Positions 1 through 6,154 of a stretch of DNA of 6,154 nucleotides are shown here, in pieces. Origin of the DNA: an uncultured Deferribacteraceae bacterium (GTDB lineage Bacteria; Chrysiogenota; Deferribacteres; Deferribacterales; Mucispirillaceae); contig CAMQYB010000127.1 in NCBI GenBank assembly GCA_947039055.1, positions 1-6,154 on the forward strand. Reading direction: 5' to 3'. The position numbers were made by a program, and so were the translations under genes. Every line of letters starts with the position of its first letter. Position 1 is the first letter of the stretch. The notes beneath the pieces were generated by a model. The model was given only the letters and a program-made list of their open reading frames with translations. It had not been told where the DNA came from and ran no database searches.

Positions 1-77
1 TTTAGAAAATTTTATCAAAAGTTATTTGCTGTACAACGCAGGAATAAACTAGTTTAGAAAATATTGTTAGAAAGGGG
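1..77. other. Leader before alr, possibly with tail of an upstream gene
   Basis: This AT-rich stretch carries no complete gene. Two forward frames are open from the window edge: one stops at TAG 55-57 and one at TAG 50-52. Either could be the last 16-18 codons of an upstream gene, and the sequence cannot decide between them. A perfect 10-bp direct repeat, TTTAGAAAAT, occurs at 1-10 and 53-62. I find no convincing -35/-10 pair for alr, so alr may be read from an upstream promoter. No intrinsic terminator hairpin is seen. Confidence 0.4.
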
Positions 78-84
78 ATGGAAG
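73..84 (+). promoter_or_regulatory. Purine-rich ribosome binding region that decides the alr start
   Basis: AGGGG at 73-77 abuts the first ATG (78) with no spacer, so it cannot serve that codon as a Shine-Dalgarno. Together with GGAAG at 80-84 it lies 5-12 bases upstream of the second in-frame ATG at 90. That is normal spacing and favours initiation at 90. Confidence 0.55.
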
Positions 85-89
85 TGTTA

Positions 90-1196
90 ATGAAGGGGAG
101 TTATCATAGACCAACTTATGCAGAGGTAGATCTTAATAAGTTGTCAAATAATATCAAGATTTCAAAAGAAAGTTCAAGTTCAGATATTATCGCTATGGTT
201 AAAGCCGATGCTTACGGACATGGTGCAAGTACGATTTCATTACACGCTTACAAGTTCTCACATGTAAAACATTTCGCTGTTGCAACGATGACAGAGGGGC
301 TAGAATTAAAAGATATTTTTGATAGTAACAATATAAAAGATATAAACATATATATTCTTGGATATATAACCGATATGTATATTAAGGAAGCGATTGAGTC
401 AGGTTTAATTCTAACTATATTTGATGATGAGTTTGCAAAAAAAGTATCAGACATAGCAGGATTGATTGGATCGAAAGTTAAGGTTGCATTAAAGATTGAT
501 ACAGGAATGAATAGACTTGGATTTAGTCCAGATATTTTACTTGTAGATTTTTTGCAAAAGTATCCAAATATTAATATCGTACATGCTTTGAGCCACCTTG
601 CTACATCTGGTTCTAATATAGATTTTGTGAATGAGCAGAAAAAACTTTTTGAAATGTTTATTGATCAAAATTCAGAACATGATTTTACAACAAGTTTCCT
701 AAACTCATCAGGTATTATAAGCTATGAAAACAAGTGGAGTTTTACACGTCCAGGAATTGCTATGTACGGATATGAGTCAACAGAAAAATTGATAGGTATT
801 AAGCCGATCATGAGTATAAAGTCTATCGTTGTACATTCTAAGATTGTCAAGAAAGGCGAGTCTGTAAGTTACGGCAGAACTTTTATAGCAGATAAAGATA
901 TGGTAATTGGAATAGTTCCGATTGGCTACGCAGATGGATATCCAGTGTCATTATCTAATAAAGGTTTTATGTTTATAGATGGTGTCAAGTGTCCTATTGT
1001 TGGGGTTGTTTGCATGGATATGACAATGATAGATATAACAGGTATAGATGATGTTTTGGTTGGTAGATCGGTTGAAATAATGGGCGACAATATTACGGCT
1101 AATATGTTAGCAGCAATAGCAGGTACAATAAGTTATGAGATATTAACAGGTATATCATATCGAATACCGAGAGTGTATATAAATGAACGCCACTAG
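90..1196 (+). CDS. alr: Alanine racemase (PLP-dependent)
   Basis: Interconverts L- and D-alanine in the cytoplasm, supplying D-Ala for peptidoglycan. Residue numbers below count from the ATG at 78; the preferred start at 90 removes four residues and gives 368 aa, a usual Alr length. The N-terminal barrel has the motif MVKADAYGHG with the PLP-binding lysine at K42. Further along are IDTGMNRLGF, then RPGIAMYG with R224 (the arginine near the PLP ring nitrogen in the family). The C-terminal domain holds VSYGRTF with the second catalytic base Y265, the PIGYADGYP stretch, and CMDMTMID (C312-M313-D314). All key residues are present, so it should be active. The start at 90 is chosen because the purine-rich block abuts ATG 78. 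Its last 14 bases overlap the mlaE start, so the two are probably translationally coupled. The link with a lipid transporter is by operon, not pathway. Confidence 0.96.
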   Translation: MKGSYHRPTYAEVDLNKLSNNIKISKESSSSDIIAMVKADAYGHGASTISLHAYKFSHVKHFAVATMTEGLELKDIFDSNNIKDINIYILGYITDMYIKEAIESGLILTIFDDEFAKKVSDIAGLIGSKVKVALKIDTGMNRLGFSPDILLVDFLQKYPNINIVHALSHLATSGSNIDFVNEQKKLFEMFIDQNSEHDFTTSFLNSSGIISYENKWSFTRPGIAMYGYESTEKLIGIKPIMSIKSIVVHSKIVKKGESVSYGRTFIADKDMVIGIVPIGYADGYPVSLSNKGFMFIDGVKCPIVGVVCMDMTMIDITGIDDVLVGRSVEIMGDNITANMLAAIAGTISYEILTGISYRIPRVYINERH

Positions 1197-1983
1197 AGAT
1201 CTTTTGATAGTACGGTTTTTTAACTCAGTAGGAGCTACGACTTTATCATTATTTAAAGTTGCAGGCGAAATGAGTATATTATTTGTATCAACAGTTAGAT
1301 GTATTATATCAAATAAGATGCGTTATAAATTAACTATGAAGCAGATAGAATTTATAGGAATTAAATCTATACCGATAGTAGTTTTAACAGGAGCATTTAC
1401 GGGTATGGTTTTCGGTATTCAGACGTATGTTGGATTCAAGGATTTTGGAGCAGAGAGTATGTCAGGATCGCTTGTTACATTAGCGATGGTTACAGAGTTA
1501 GGTCCAGTATTGACAGGTTTGATGGTAGCCGCAAGAGTAGGTTCATCAATCGCAGCAGAGCTTGGCACGATGAAAGTAACTGAGCAAATAGATGCGTTAG
1601 ACGCTATGGGTATTAATACTATTGATTACCTTGTAGCACCGAGATTAGTTGCAGCAGCGATTGTTTTTCCTATGTTGAATGTTATATGTATAACGTGTGG
1701 ATTGATAGGTGGGTACGCTGTTAATGTTCTGTTTTTAGGTGTTAACTCAGTTGAGTATGTGGATCAATCAGTTTTATATGTTGGTTTTATAGATTTGCTT
1801 AACAGTTTAGTTAAGTCGTTTGTATTCGGATTAGTGATAGTTACGGTTGCTTGTTACAAAGGTTTAAATACAAGATTAGGTGCAGAGGGAGTTGGTAAAT
1901 CGACGACTCAATCAGTAGTTATTTCATGTGTTTTAATTCTTTTGTTTGACTATATAATAACAACCTTTTTGGTAAGTATATGA
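1183..1983 (+). CDS. mlaE: MlaE-type permease of a phospholipid ABC transporter
   Basis: Inner-membrane permease of an MCE-associated ABC importer/exporter that moves phospholipids between inner membrane and MCE protein. It has 266 residues (E. coli MlaE 260). An amphipathic N-terminal helix (about residues 15-45) is followed by around five hydrophobic segments (about 65-92, 98-125, 155-190, 205-228, 245-265). Family hallmarks are TELGPVLTGLMVAARVGSS (R118 within it), the EQIDALDAMG loop (134-143) that contacts the ATPase, APRLVAA after it, and GVGKSTTQSVV near the C-terminus. The ATG lies inside the last codons of alr, with GAGAG (1169-1173) nine bases upstream as a plausible ribosome binding site. 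An in-frame TTG at 1204 is an alternative start that would cost only seven residues. The stop overlaps the mlaF ATG as ATGA. The family is clear; transport direction and exact lipid are not visible from sequence. Confidence 0.94.
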   Translation: MNATRDLLIVRFFNSVGATTLSLFKVAGEMSILFVSTVRCIISNKMRYKLTMKQIEFIGIKSIPIVVLTGAFTGMVFGIQTYVGFKDFGAESMSGSLVTLAMVTELGPVLTGLMVAARVGSSIAAELGTMKVTEQIDALDAMGINTIDYLVAPRLVAAAIVFPMLNVICITCGLIGGYAVNVLFLGVNSVEYVDQSVLYVGFIDLLNSLVKSFVFGLVIVTVACYKGLNTRLGAEGVGKSTTQSVVISCVLILLFDYIITTFLVSI

Positions 1984-2726
1984 TTAAATTAGTAGATATA
2001 TATAAATCTTTCGGAGCTCATGATATTCATAAAGGAGTATCATTAGAAATAAAGAAAGGTGGCATAACTGTTCTTATTGGTCCATCAGGTACAGGGAAAT
2101 CTGTACTATTAAAATTGATGATGGGGCTTTTAAAACCAGATAGTGGTAGCGTTTTAATTGATGGCGAGGATATCACATTATCGAGTTATAATAGACTACT
2201 TGAGATAAGAAAGAAGTTCGGTTTTCTTTTCCAAAACGCAGCGTTATTTGATTCGATGACGGTTTATGAGAATGTAGCATTTCCACTTCGAGAACATACA
2301 GATTATGATAATGCAAAGATCGCAGGGATAGTTGAGCATAAATTATCTGTTGTAGGTTTAAGTGATGTTAATGATAAATTTCCATCAGAGCTATCAGGCG
2401 GTATGCGTAAGCGAGTAGGACTTGCACGATCGTTGACATTAGAGCCAGATATTATGTTGTATGATGAACCAACAACTGGGCTTGATCCTATAATGACAGA
2501 TGTTGTTGATGATCTTATATATGACACGCAACATAAGTTGAACATAACATCAGTTGTTGTATCGCATGATATAAAATCAGTTTTCAAAATAGCAGATAAT
2601 GTTATAATGATTTATCAAGGTAAGGTTATTTTTTGTGGCAGTACAAAAGAGTTGGGTATTACTAGAAATGAATATGTCGTACAGTTTTTATCAGGCGTAA
2701 AAGATGGTCCTATAAAAGTGTATTAA
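1980..2726 (+). CDS. mlaF: MlaF-type ATP-binding subunit of the phospholipid ABC transporter
   Basis: Cytoplasmic ATPase that powers the MlaE permease. It has 248 residues, slightly short of E. coli MlaF (269), and lacks an obvious long C-terminal extension. All nucleotide-binding motifs are intact: Walker A GPSGTGKS (34-41), Q-loop glutamine Q85 in FQNAALFDS, signature LSGGM (138-142) followed by RKR, Walker B IMLYDEP with E163 as the catalytic glutamate, D-loop TGLDP (166-170) and switch histidine H196 in VVSHD. LSGGMRKRVGLARS and FQNAALFDSMTVYENV are typical of the MlaF/Mkl branch rather than of amino-acid importers. The ATG at 1980 overlaps the mlaE TGA (ATGA), indicating coupled translation and matched dosage. 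No mlaB (STAS-domain regulator) gene follows, so the ATPase may work without one or with one encoded elsewhere. Confidence 0.95.
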   Translation: MIKLVDIYKSFGAHDIHKGVSLEIKKGGITVLIGPSGTGKSVLLKLMMGLLKPDSGSVLIDGEDITLSSYNRLLEIRKKFGFLFQNAALFDSMTVYENVAFPLREHTDYDNAKIAGIVEHKLSVVGLSDVNDKFPSELSGGMRKRVGLARSLTLEPDIMLYDEPTTGLDPIMTDVVDDLIYDTQHKLNITSVVVSHDIKSVFKIADNVIMIYQGKVIFCGSTKELGITRNEYVVQFLSGVKDGPIKVY

Positions 2727-2752
2727 GTAGAGAGTGTTATGTTAATACTTTA

Positions 2753-2810
2753 GCTTACAGTTTGCTTGTAGTTTAGTTTACCGTTAAGTTTATGGTTGGC
2801 TTGCAGTTTA
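2753..2810 (+). repeat. Short degenerate repeats in the mlaF-mlaD gap
   Basis: Three near-identical 11-mers of consensus GCTTRYAGTTT lie at 2753-2763, 2764-2774 (directly head to tail) and 2799-2809. The hexamer AGTTTR recurs at 2759, 2770, 2775, 2787 and 2805. The strand is rich in G and T. They sit in the only sizeable gap of the operon, just upstream of mlaD. They could be regulator sites or replication-slippage products; low complexity limits confidence. Confidence 0.45.
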
Positions 2811-2812
2811 TT

Positions 2813-2818
2813 TATAAT
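2813..2818 (+). promoter_or_regulatory. Possible -10 box of an internal promoter for mlaD
   Basis: A perfect TATAAT lies 19 bases upstream of the ATG at 2838. The best -35 candidate at about 18-bp spacing (TTTATG, 2789-2794) is weak. Transcription would begin near 2825, just before the Shine-Dalgarno, giving a very short leader. In AT-rich DNA such boxes arise by chance. Confidence 0.25.
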
Positions 2819-2826
2819 TTACAATC

Positions 2827-2832
2827 AAGGAA
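2827..2832 (+). promoter_or_regulatory. Ribosome binding site that sets the mlaD start
   Basis: AAGGAA lies five bases before the ATG at 2838, the best Shine-Dalgarno in the window. It supports that ATG over the upstream in-frame TTG at 2796, which would add 14 residues with no family resemblance. Confidence 0.75.
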
Positions 2833-2837
2833 ATAAT

Positions 2838-4379
2838 ATGAAGTTTGGTCTAGAGACTAAAGTTGGAATTTTTGTAATAATATCGATAGTGTTACTATCT
2901 TTTTTAGGCATATCATTTAGTAAATTTTCTTTTAATAAAGATGAAGTTTACGTTATCACATTTTTGATAGATGACGCTGATGGATTAAAGAAGGGTACTA
3001 AGGTTTTTTACAGAGGTCTTCCTGTTGGACAGTTAGATGATATCGGTTTAATAGGTAGTGATTTATCAGCTGTACTTAGTATATCTGAAAAATATTCTAT
3101 ACCTGAAAATATAGAGTTTGCAGTTCGCCAATCAGGTTTCATGGGTGAGAAAGCGATAGAGTTAGTAGTTAGAGATGAACCATCAGTTGAGGTATTACAA
3201 GACGGTGTGATTTATGAAGATAGACAAGTTGGAGCATCTCTAAATAAGGCGATCGATTCAGTAGAGCGAATGTCTTCAGAGATAGCTGATTTAGCTGCAT
3301 CAATTAATGAGTTAGTTAAGAGCGAATCAACAACTAATGTTGTTCAGTCTACATTAAAATCATTACAGAGTGTTGCTGATAATCTTGACAAATTAGTTTC
3401 AGAAAACAACAATAATTTTAATGACCTAGTTATAAGTCTTGGTAACACGATGAGAGTTATAGAAGGTGTTGTTGTGCGTAATGAGTCAGCAATAGATGGT
3501 ACTATCACAAATATAGACGAGATCGTTGGTGTTATCAAAAACCTTTCAATATCGATCAATACGTTAGTAACAGATAATGGTACAGATAAAGGTTATGCGA
3601 GACCGATAGTCGCTAATATAAATAGAACTATAAAAAACATTGCAGATATAACAGAGGATATTAATAGTGGTGGTGGAACGCTAGGATTATTGATTAACGA
3701 TAATGAAACAAGAGATGATGTTAAGTCGATAATTAAAGGTACTAAGAATTTAGTTGGTGGTTTTAGTGCGGCATTCGTGTTTGATTTTGGAGTAGACTAC
3801 GCATTTAATTTAAACAATTTAAGAGGCTATACGAACGTAAAGTTTTTCCCTAAAGCAAATCAGTTTTTCACTTTAGGAATAAGTAATAGATCAGGATTAA
3901 GTAACTCTGGAGCTACTGGCACGTATGAGTATGTTGATGGAGCTGGCAATCCTCAGACAGGCACATACACAATTCCATCCCTATCTACAAATGGTTCATT
4001 AGCATTTTCATTACAGTACAGTTATGTGTTCTATAGATGGCTAGGTTTGAGAGGCGGTTTATTTGAAAACACAGTAGGACTTGGACTAGATATATATCCA
4101 TTAAGATCACAGACGTTAGCATTATCATTAGAGGCGTATGATTTTAGATCAGACTATAAAAGTAATTCAGTAGCAGTATTTACCAAAGCGTTAGTGAGCT
4201 ATACTTTCTTAGATAGATATTTTGTAAAAGTTGGTGTAGAGGATTTTTTCGGATTTGATCAACTTAGATTTACCGTTGGTGCAGGATTTAAGTTTATGGA
4301 TAAGAACGTTAAATATTTTTCAAAAGAAGTAGCTCGATTAAAAGAAGAAGAAAAGATGAACACAGTAGATGGAGTTTAG
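2838..4379 (+). CDS. mlaD: MCE-domain (MlaD-type) lipid transport protein with C-terminal beta-barrel-like domain
   Basis: Periplasmic, inner-membrane-anchored partner of the MlaE/MlaF proteins, 513 residues from the ATG at 2838 (E. coli MlaD is only about 180). In order: a cytoplasmic stub ending ETKVG, an uncleaved transmembrane helix (about 9-27), and one MCE domain (about 36-111). That domain has DADGLKKGTKVFYRGLPVGQ and GFMGEKAIELVV. A long helical, coiled-coil-like stretch (about 135-305) follows and includes the MCE-family motif GGGTLGLLINDN (278-289). A C-terminal region (about 311-490) of alternating hydrophobic strands comes next, with RGGLFEN (405-411), GLGLDIYP, LSLEAYDF and GVEDFFG. 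The last strand is RFTVGAGFKF, followed by a charged tail of some 24 residues. The C-terminal region matches my recollection of MCE proteins of several deep diderm phyla, in which one polypeptide bridges inner and outer membranes. MCE identity is secure; the barrel is inferred from pattern. A 111-bp gap separates it from mlaF, and mqnD begins eight bases after its stop. Confidence 0.9.
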   Translation: MKFGLETKVGIFVIISIVLLSFLGISFSKFSFNKDEVYVITFLIDDADGLKKGTKVFYRGLPVGQLDDIGLIGSDLSAVLSISEKYSIPENIEFAVRQSGFMGEKAIELVVRDEPSVEVLQDGVIYEDRQVGASLNKAIDSVERMSSEIADLAASINELVKSESTTNVVQSTLKSLQSVADNLDKLVSENNNNFNDLVISLGNTMRVIEGVVVRNESAIDGTITNIDEIVGVIKNLSISINTLVTDNGTDKGYARPIVANINRTIKNIADITEDINSGGGTLGLLINDNETRDDVKSIIKGTKNLVGGFSAAFVFDFGVDYAFNLNNLRGYTNVKFFPKANQFFTLGISNRSGLSNSGATGTYEYVDGAGNPQTGTYTIPSLSTNGSLAFSLQYSYVFYRWLGLRGGLFENTVGLGLDIYPLRSQTLALSLEAYDFRSDYKSNSVAVFTKALVSYTFLDRYFVKVGVEDFFGFDQLRFTVGAGFKFMDKNVKYFSKEVARLKEEEKMNTVDGV

Positions 4380-4387
4380 ATTTATCT

Positions 4388-5188
4388 ATGAGTAATTTTA
4401 GTTTAGCTATATCCACGTGTCCAAATGACACATATATTTTTGGTGGATTAATCAATAAATTTATCGATACAGATATGACATTTGATATCACATTTGAGGA
4501 TATCGAAAACCTCAACAATTTAGCGATAAATCGTGAAGTTGATATCTGTAAAGTATCATTTGGTGTATATCATAAAATCTCTTCAGAGTATTACATATTA
4601 TCAGCAGGTGCAGCGTTAGGCTATAATACAGGTCCGATACTTGTATCAAAAGAGAGTTTATCAGCTCAGGAGTTATCAGGCAAAAAGGTTGCTATTCCAG
4701 GAATAAACACAACAGCAAATATGCTTTTTGATACTTTGTATAAAGGTATAGACGTTGATAAAGTAGAGATGAGATTTGACAAGATAATTTCAGCAGTTGA
4801 AAGTGGTGAGGTTGATGTTGGGATATTAATTCATGAAGGCAGATTTATATATAAAGATTTTGGTTTGAATTTAGTAGTAGATTTAGGTGTAGAATATTTC
4901 AATTTATTTGGTTCACCAACACCGTTAGGTTTTATAGCTATCCGTAAGAGTTTGATAGATATTTCGAAACCTATGAATGAGTGTATAAGAAGCTCAATTG
5001 ATTTTGCAAAGAGCAATTATTTAGAGATAGAAAGTTTTATAAAAAAACATGCACAAGATATGAATGATAATGTAATTAGATCACATATAGATTTATATGT
5101 GAATAAGTATTCTTACGATTTAAACATTAGTAAGGATTTGATATATAAGTTTTTAAATATAGATTTAAAAGAAGAGATAATAGTATGA
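4388..5188 (+). CDS. mqnD: 1,4-dihydroxy-6-naphthoate synthase (futalosine menaquinone pathway)
   Basis: Cleaves cyclic de-hypoxanthinyl futalosine to 1,4-dihydroxy-6-naphthoate, a menaquinone precursor, in the cytoplasm. It has 266 residues, slightly short of the usual 270-290. The fold is of the periplasmic-binding-protein type. Visible family motifs are SLAISTCPNDTYIF near the N-terminus (CPNDT 11-15), GYNTGPILVS (from G78), PGINTTANMLF (from P104) and GILIHEGRF with H149, which aligns with the histidine proposed as catalytic base in the Thermus enzyme. MqnA is a paralogue, but the CPNDT start and the IHEGR motif favour MqnD. The ATG follows the mlaD stop by eight bases. The nearest GGAG (4371-4374) lies inside the mlaD end, 13 bases away, a long spacing that suggests modest or coupled initiation. 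The stop overlaps the next gene as ATGA. No other futalosine gene (mqnA, mqnB, mqnC, mqnE) is in the window. Confidence 0.9.
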   Translation: MSNFSLAISTCPNDTYIFGGLINKFIDTDMTFDITFEDIENLNNLAINREVDICKVSFGVYHKISSEYYILSAGAALGYNTGPILVSKESLSAQELSGKKVAIPGINTTANMLFDTLYKGIDVDKVEMRFDKIISAVESGEVDVGILIHEGRFIYKDFGLNLVVDLGVEYFNLFGSPTPLGFIAIRKSLIDISKPMNECIRSSIDFAKSNYLEIESFIKKHAQDMNDNVIRSHIDLYVNKYSYDLNISKDLIYKFLNIDLKEEIIV

Positions 5189-6024
5189 AGATTTTATTAA
5201 TAGTTAATCCTGTTGCAACAGGCTACTCAAAGGGCAAGACAGCAAAAATCAAGAAGATATTAAATTTCAAGTTTGATAATTTAGAGACGGTTTTAACAAC
5301 ATCAAGTATGGATGGGTATAACCTTTCAAAAGGATCAGATGCAGATATTGTAATTGCAGCTGGTGGAGATGGGTTAGTCAATGAAGTTGTTGCAGGAATG
5401 TATGGCAAGAAGGATAAGTTTTTTTCAGTTATCCCATTAGGTGGAGCAAATGTTTTTTGTTGTGAGTATGGTATAGATTTAAATCCGATTAAAGCTGCAA
5501 AAAACATGACACTTGCAAAATTTATAGAAATCCCTGTAGGATTTGTTGATGATAAATTGTTTGTACTTTTTGCAGGATTTGGTTTTGATGCAGAGGTTGT
5601 TAAGTTGGTTGAATCTAATAAAAAAAGAATTTTACCAAAGAAATTTAATTATGTGTTTACAGGATTAAAAGTGTTGGTTACAAAGAAATTTGGATTAATG
5701 GATATATCTGCAAAAGGTTACGATCATAACCCAGCACATTTAATTGTTTCAATAATTTCATCGTATGCGGGCAAATATCAGTTAGGTAAATTAGATGCAG
5801 GCAAGTTAAATTTGTTTGCTATATTTAAAACAGAGAAAAAGCATTTATTTAAATCATTATTTTCTATTTTCACAAATAGAGGTTTTGTTGGATCAAGAAT
5901 GCAAGCAGAGTATATAAAAGTTAATGATGTAACTCTTGCTCAAATTGATGGAGAGATTTATAATATAGAGAAAAAATCTATCTTCATATCTATTAAAGAG
6001 AAAGCGGTTAAATTAATTTACTAA
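5185..6024 (+). CDS. Diacylglycerol kinase family lipid kinase (DagK/YegS-like)
   Basis: Member of the soluble DAGK-catalytic family (DgkB, YegS, sphingosine kinase-like), which phosphorylates diacylglycerol or a related lipid with ATP at the membrane face. It has 279 residues against a usual 290-310. The N-terminal nucleotide-binding domain opens with LLIVNPVATG, then GGDGLVNEVVAGM (G60-M72) and PLGGANVF (from P84). The C-terminal beta-sandwich holds AGFGFDAEVV (130-139) and AQIDGE (D255-G256-E257), both standard for the family. Two motifs depart from the common form: GGDGT is GGDGL, and PLGTAN is PLGGAN. The ATG at 5185 overlaps the mqnD stop (ATGA), with GAAGAGA at 5171-5177 as ribosome binding site. 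Being last in a run with a phospholipid transporter, it may recycle diacylglycerol to phosphatidic acid, but the true substrate cannot be read from sequence. YegS-type phosphatidylglycerol kinase activity is an alternative. Confidence 0.9.
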   Translation: MKILLIVNPVATGYSKGKTAKIKKILNFKFDNLETVLTTSSMDGYNLSKGSDADIVIAAGGDGLVNEVVAGMYGKKDKFFSVIPLGGANVFCCEYGIDLNPIKAAKNMTLAKFIEIPVGFVDDKLFVLFAGFGFDAEVVKLVESNKKRILPKKFNYVFTGLKVLVTKKFGLMDISAKGYDHNPAHLIVSIISSYAGKYQLGKLDAGKLNLFAIFKTEKKHLFKSLFSIFTNRGFVGSRMQAEYIKVNDVTLAQIDGEIYNIEKKSIFISIKEKAVKLIY

Positions 6025-6154
6025 TCAGTAGGGTAGGTTTATATTTTTTTATAGATTGATGATTATGATTTATTACTTGTAACTTTTATGCTCAATAAAC
6101 TATCAATAATATTTACTTGCAATTTGCACTTTAACAATGTGCCAATAATTTATT
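6025..6154. other. AT-rich intergenic region after the operon
   Basis: I see no gene on either strand. There is no clear intrinsic terminator: the T-run at about 6043-6049 has no G+C stem before it. Weak symmetries occur near the end, an 11-bp odd palindrome TGCAA-T-TTGCA (6118-6128) and GCAC/GTGC arms (6126-6129 and 6139-6142) around a nine-base loop. These could be an operator for a gene beyond the window, or chance. Confidence 0.4.

Noticed and set aside
1..57. Tail of an upstream gene in either of two open frames (stops at 50-52 and 55-57)
   Set aside because: Both frames are only 16-18 codons long and neither shows a motif I can assign. One frame (ending with a LENFIKSY-like run) faintly recalls a DnaB C-terminus, but this is too weak to annotate.
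2303..2587. Antisense open frames opposite mlaF and the other genes (for example 248-454, 2303-2587, 3344-3559, 4309-4518, 5223-5507 on the minus strand)
   Set aside because: They lie wholly within or almost wholly within strongly conserved plus-strand genes and have low-complexity translations with no recognisable domain.
2796..2837. N-terminal extension of mlaD from the TTG at 2796
   Set aside because: It has no ribosome binding site, it overlaps the TATAAT box and repeats, and MCE proteins normally begin close to the ETKVG-transmembrane segment. AAGGAA serves the ATG at 2838.
6126..6142. Intrinsic terminator hairpin (GCAC/GTGC)
   Set aside because: The clean stem is only four base pairs with a nine-base loop, and no T-run follows.
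6113..6148. Sigma-54 promoter on the minus strand (TTGGCAC element)
   Set aside because: The -24-like TTGGCAC is present, but no GC-containing -12 element lies at the required spacing.
6067..6149. Convergent minus-strand gene end
   Set aside because: One minus frame is open for about 28 codons, but it is bounded by stops on both sides within the window and has no start codon with a ribosome binding site.

Overview
The window is a compact, single-strand (+) run of six protein genes in AT-rich DNA (about one third G+C by eye), with standard stop codons including two TGA stops. The layout is alanine racemase (alr), an MlaE-type lipid ABC permease, an MlaF-type ATPase, an MCE (MlaD-type) protein with a long C-terminal beta-rich extension, 1,4-dihydroxy-6-naphthoate synthase (mqnD) and a diacylglycerol-kinase-family lipid kinase. 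Most junctions are overlapping or nearly so: 14 bp alr/mlaE, ATGA 4 bp mlaE/mlaF, 8 bp mlaD/mqnD, ATGA 4 bp mqnD/dgk. The exception is a 111-bp gap between mlaF and mlaD, which holds short repeats and a TATAAT box.

The organism is a diderm bacterium: it makes peptidoglycan (D-Ala) and carries an outer-membrane lipid transport system. It makes menaquinone by the futalosine route, since mqnD is specific to that route. This, the low G+C and the MCE-plus-beta-barrel architecture point to groups such as Deferribacterota, Campylobacterota-like lineages or other deep diderm phyla. A Deferribacterota-type genome is my best guess, but this is inference from gene content and not from a marker gene.

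Most of the products have a cell-envelope theme. Alr feeds peptidoglycan. MlaE, MlaF and the MCE protein form a phospholipid transporter in which one polypeptide may span from the inner membrane through the periplasm to the outer membrane. MqnD feeds menaquinone, a membrane quinone. The lipid kinase can return diacylglycerol to phosphatidic acid. No MlaA, MlaB or MlaC gene is visible.

The most interesting item is the 513-residue MlaD-like protein: a transmembrane anchor, one MCE domain, about 170 residues of helix, and about 180 residues of amphipathic beta strands. This resembles the trans-envelope MlaD described in the diderm Firmicute Veillonella parvula, so the architecture is known in outline but little studied. 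I see no mobile elements, CRISPR arrays, tRNAs or rRNAs, and no wholly undescribed system.
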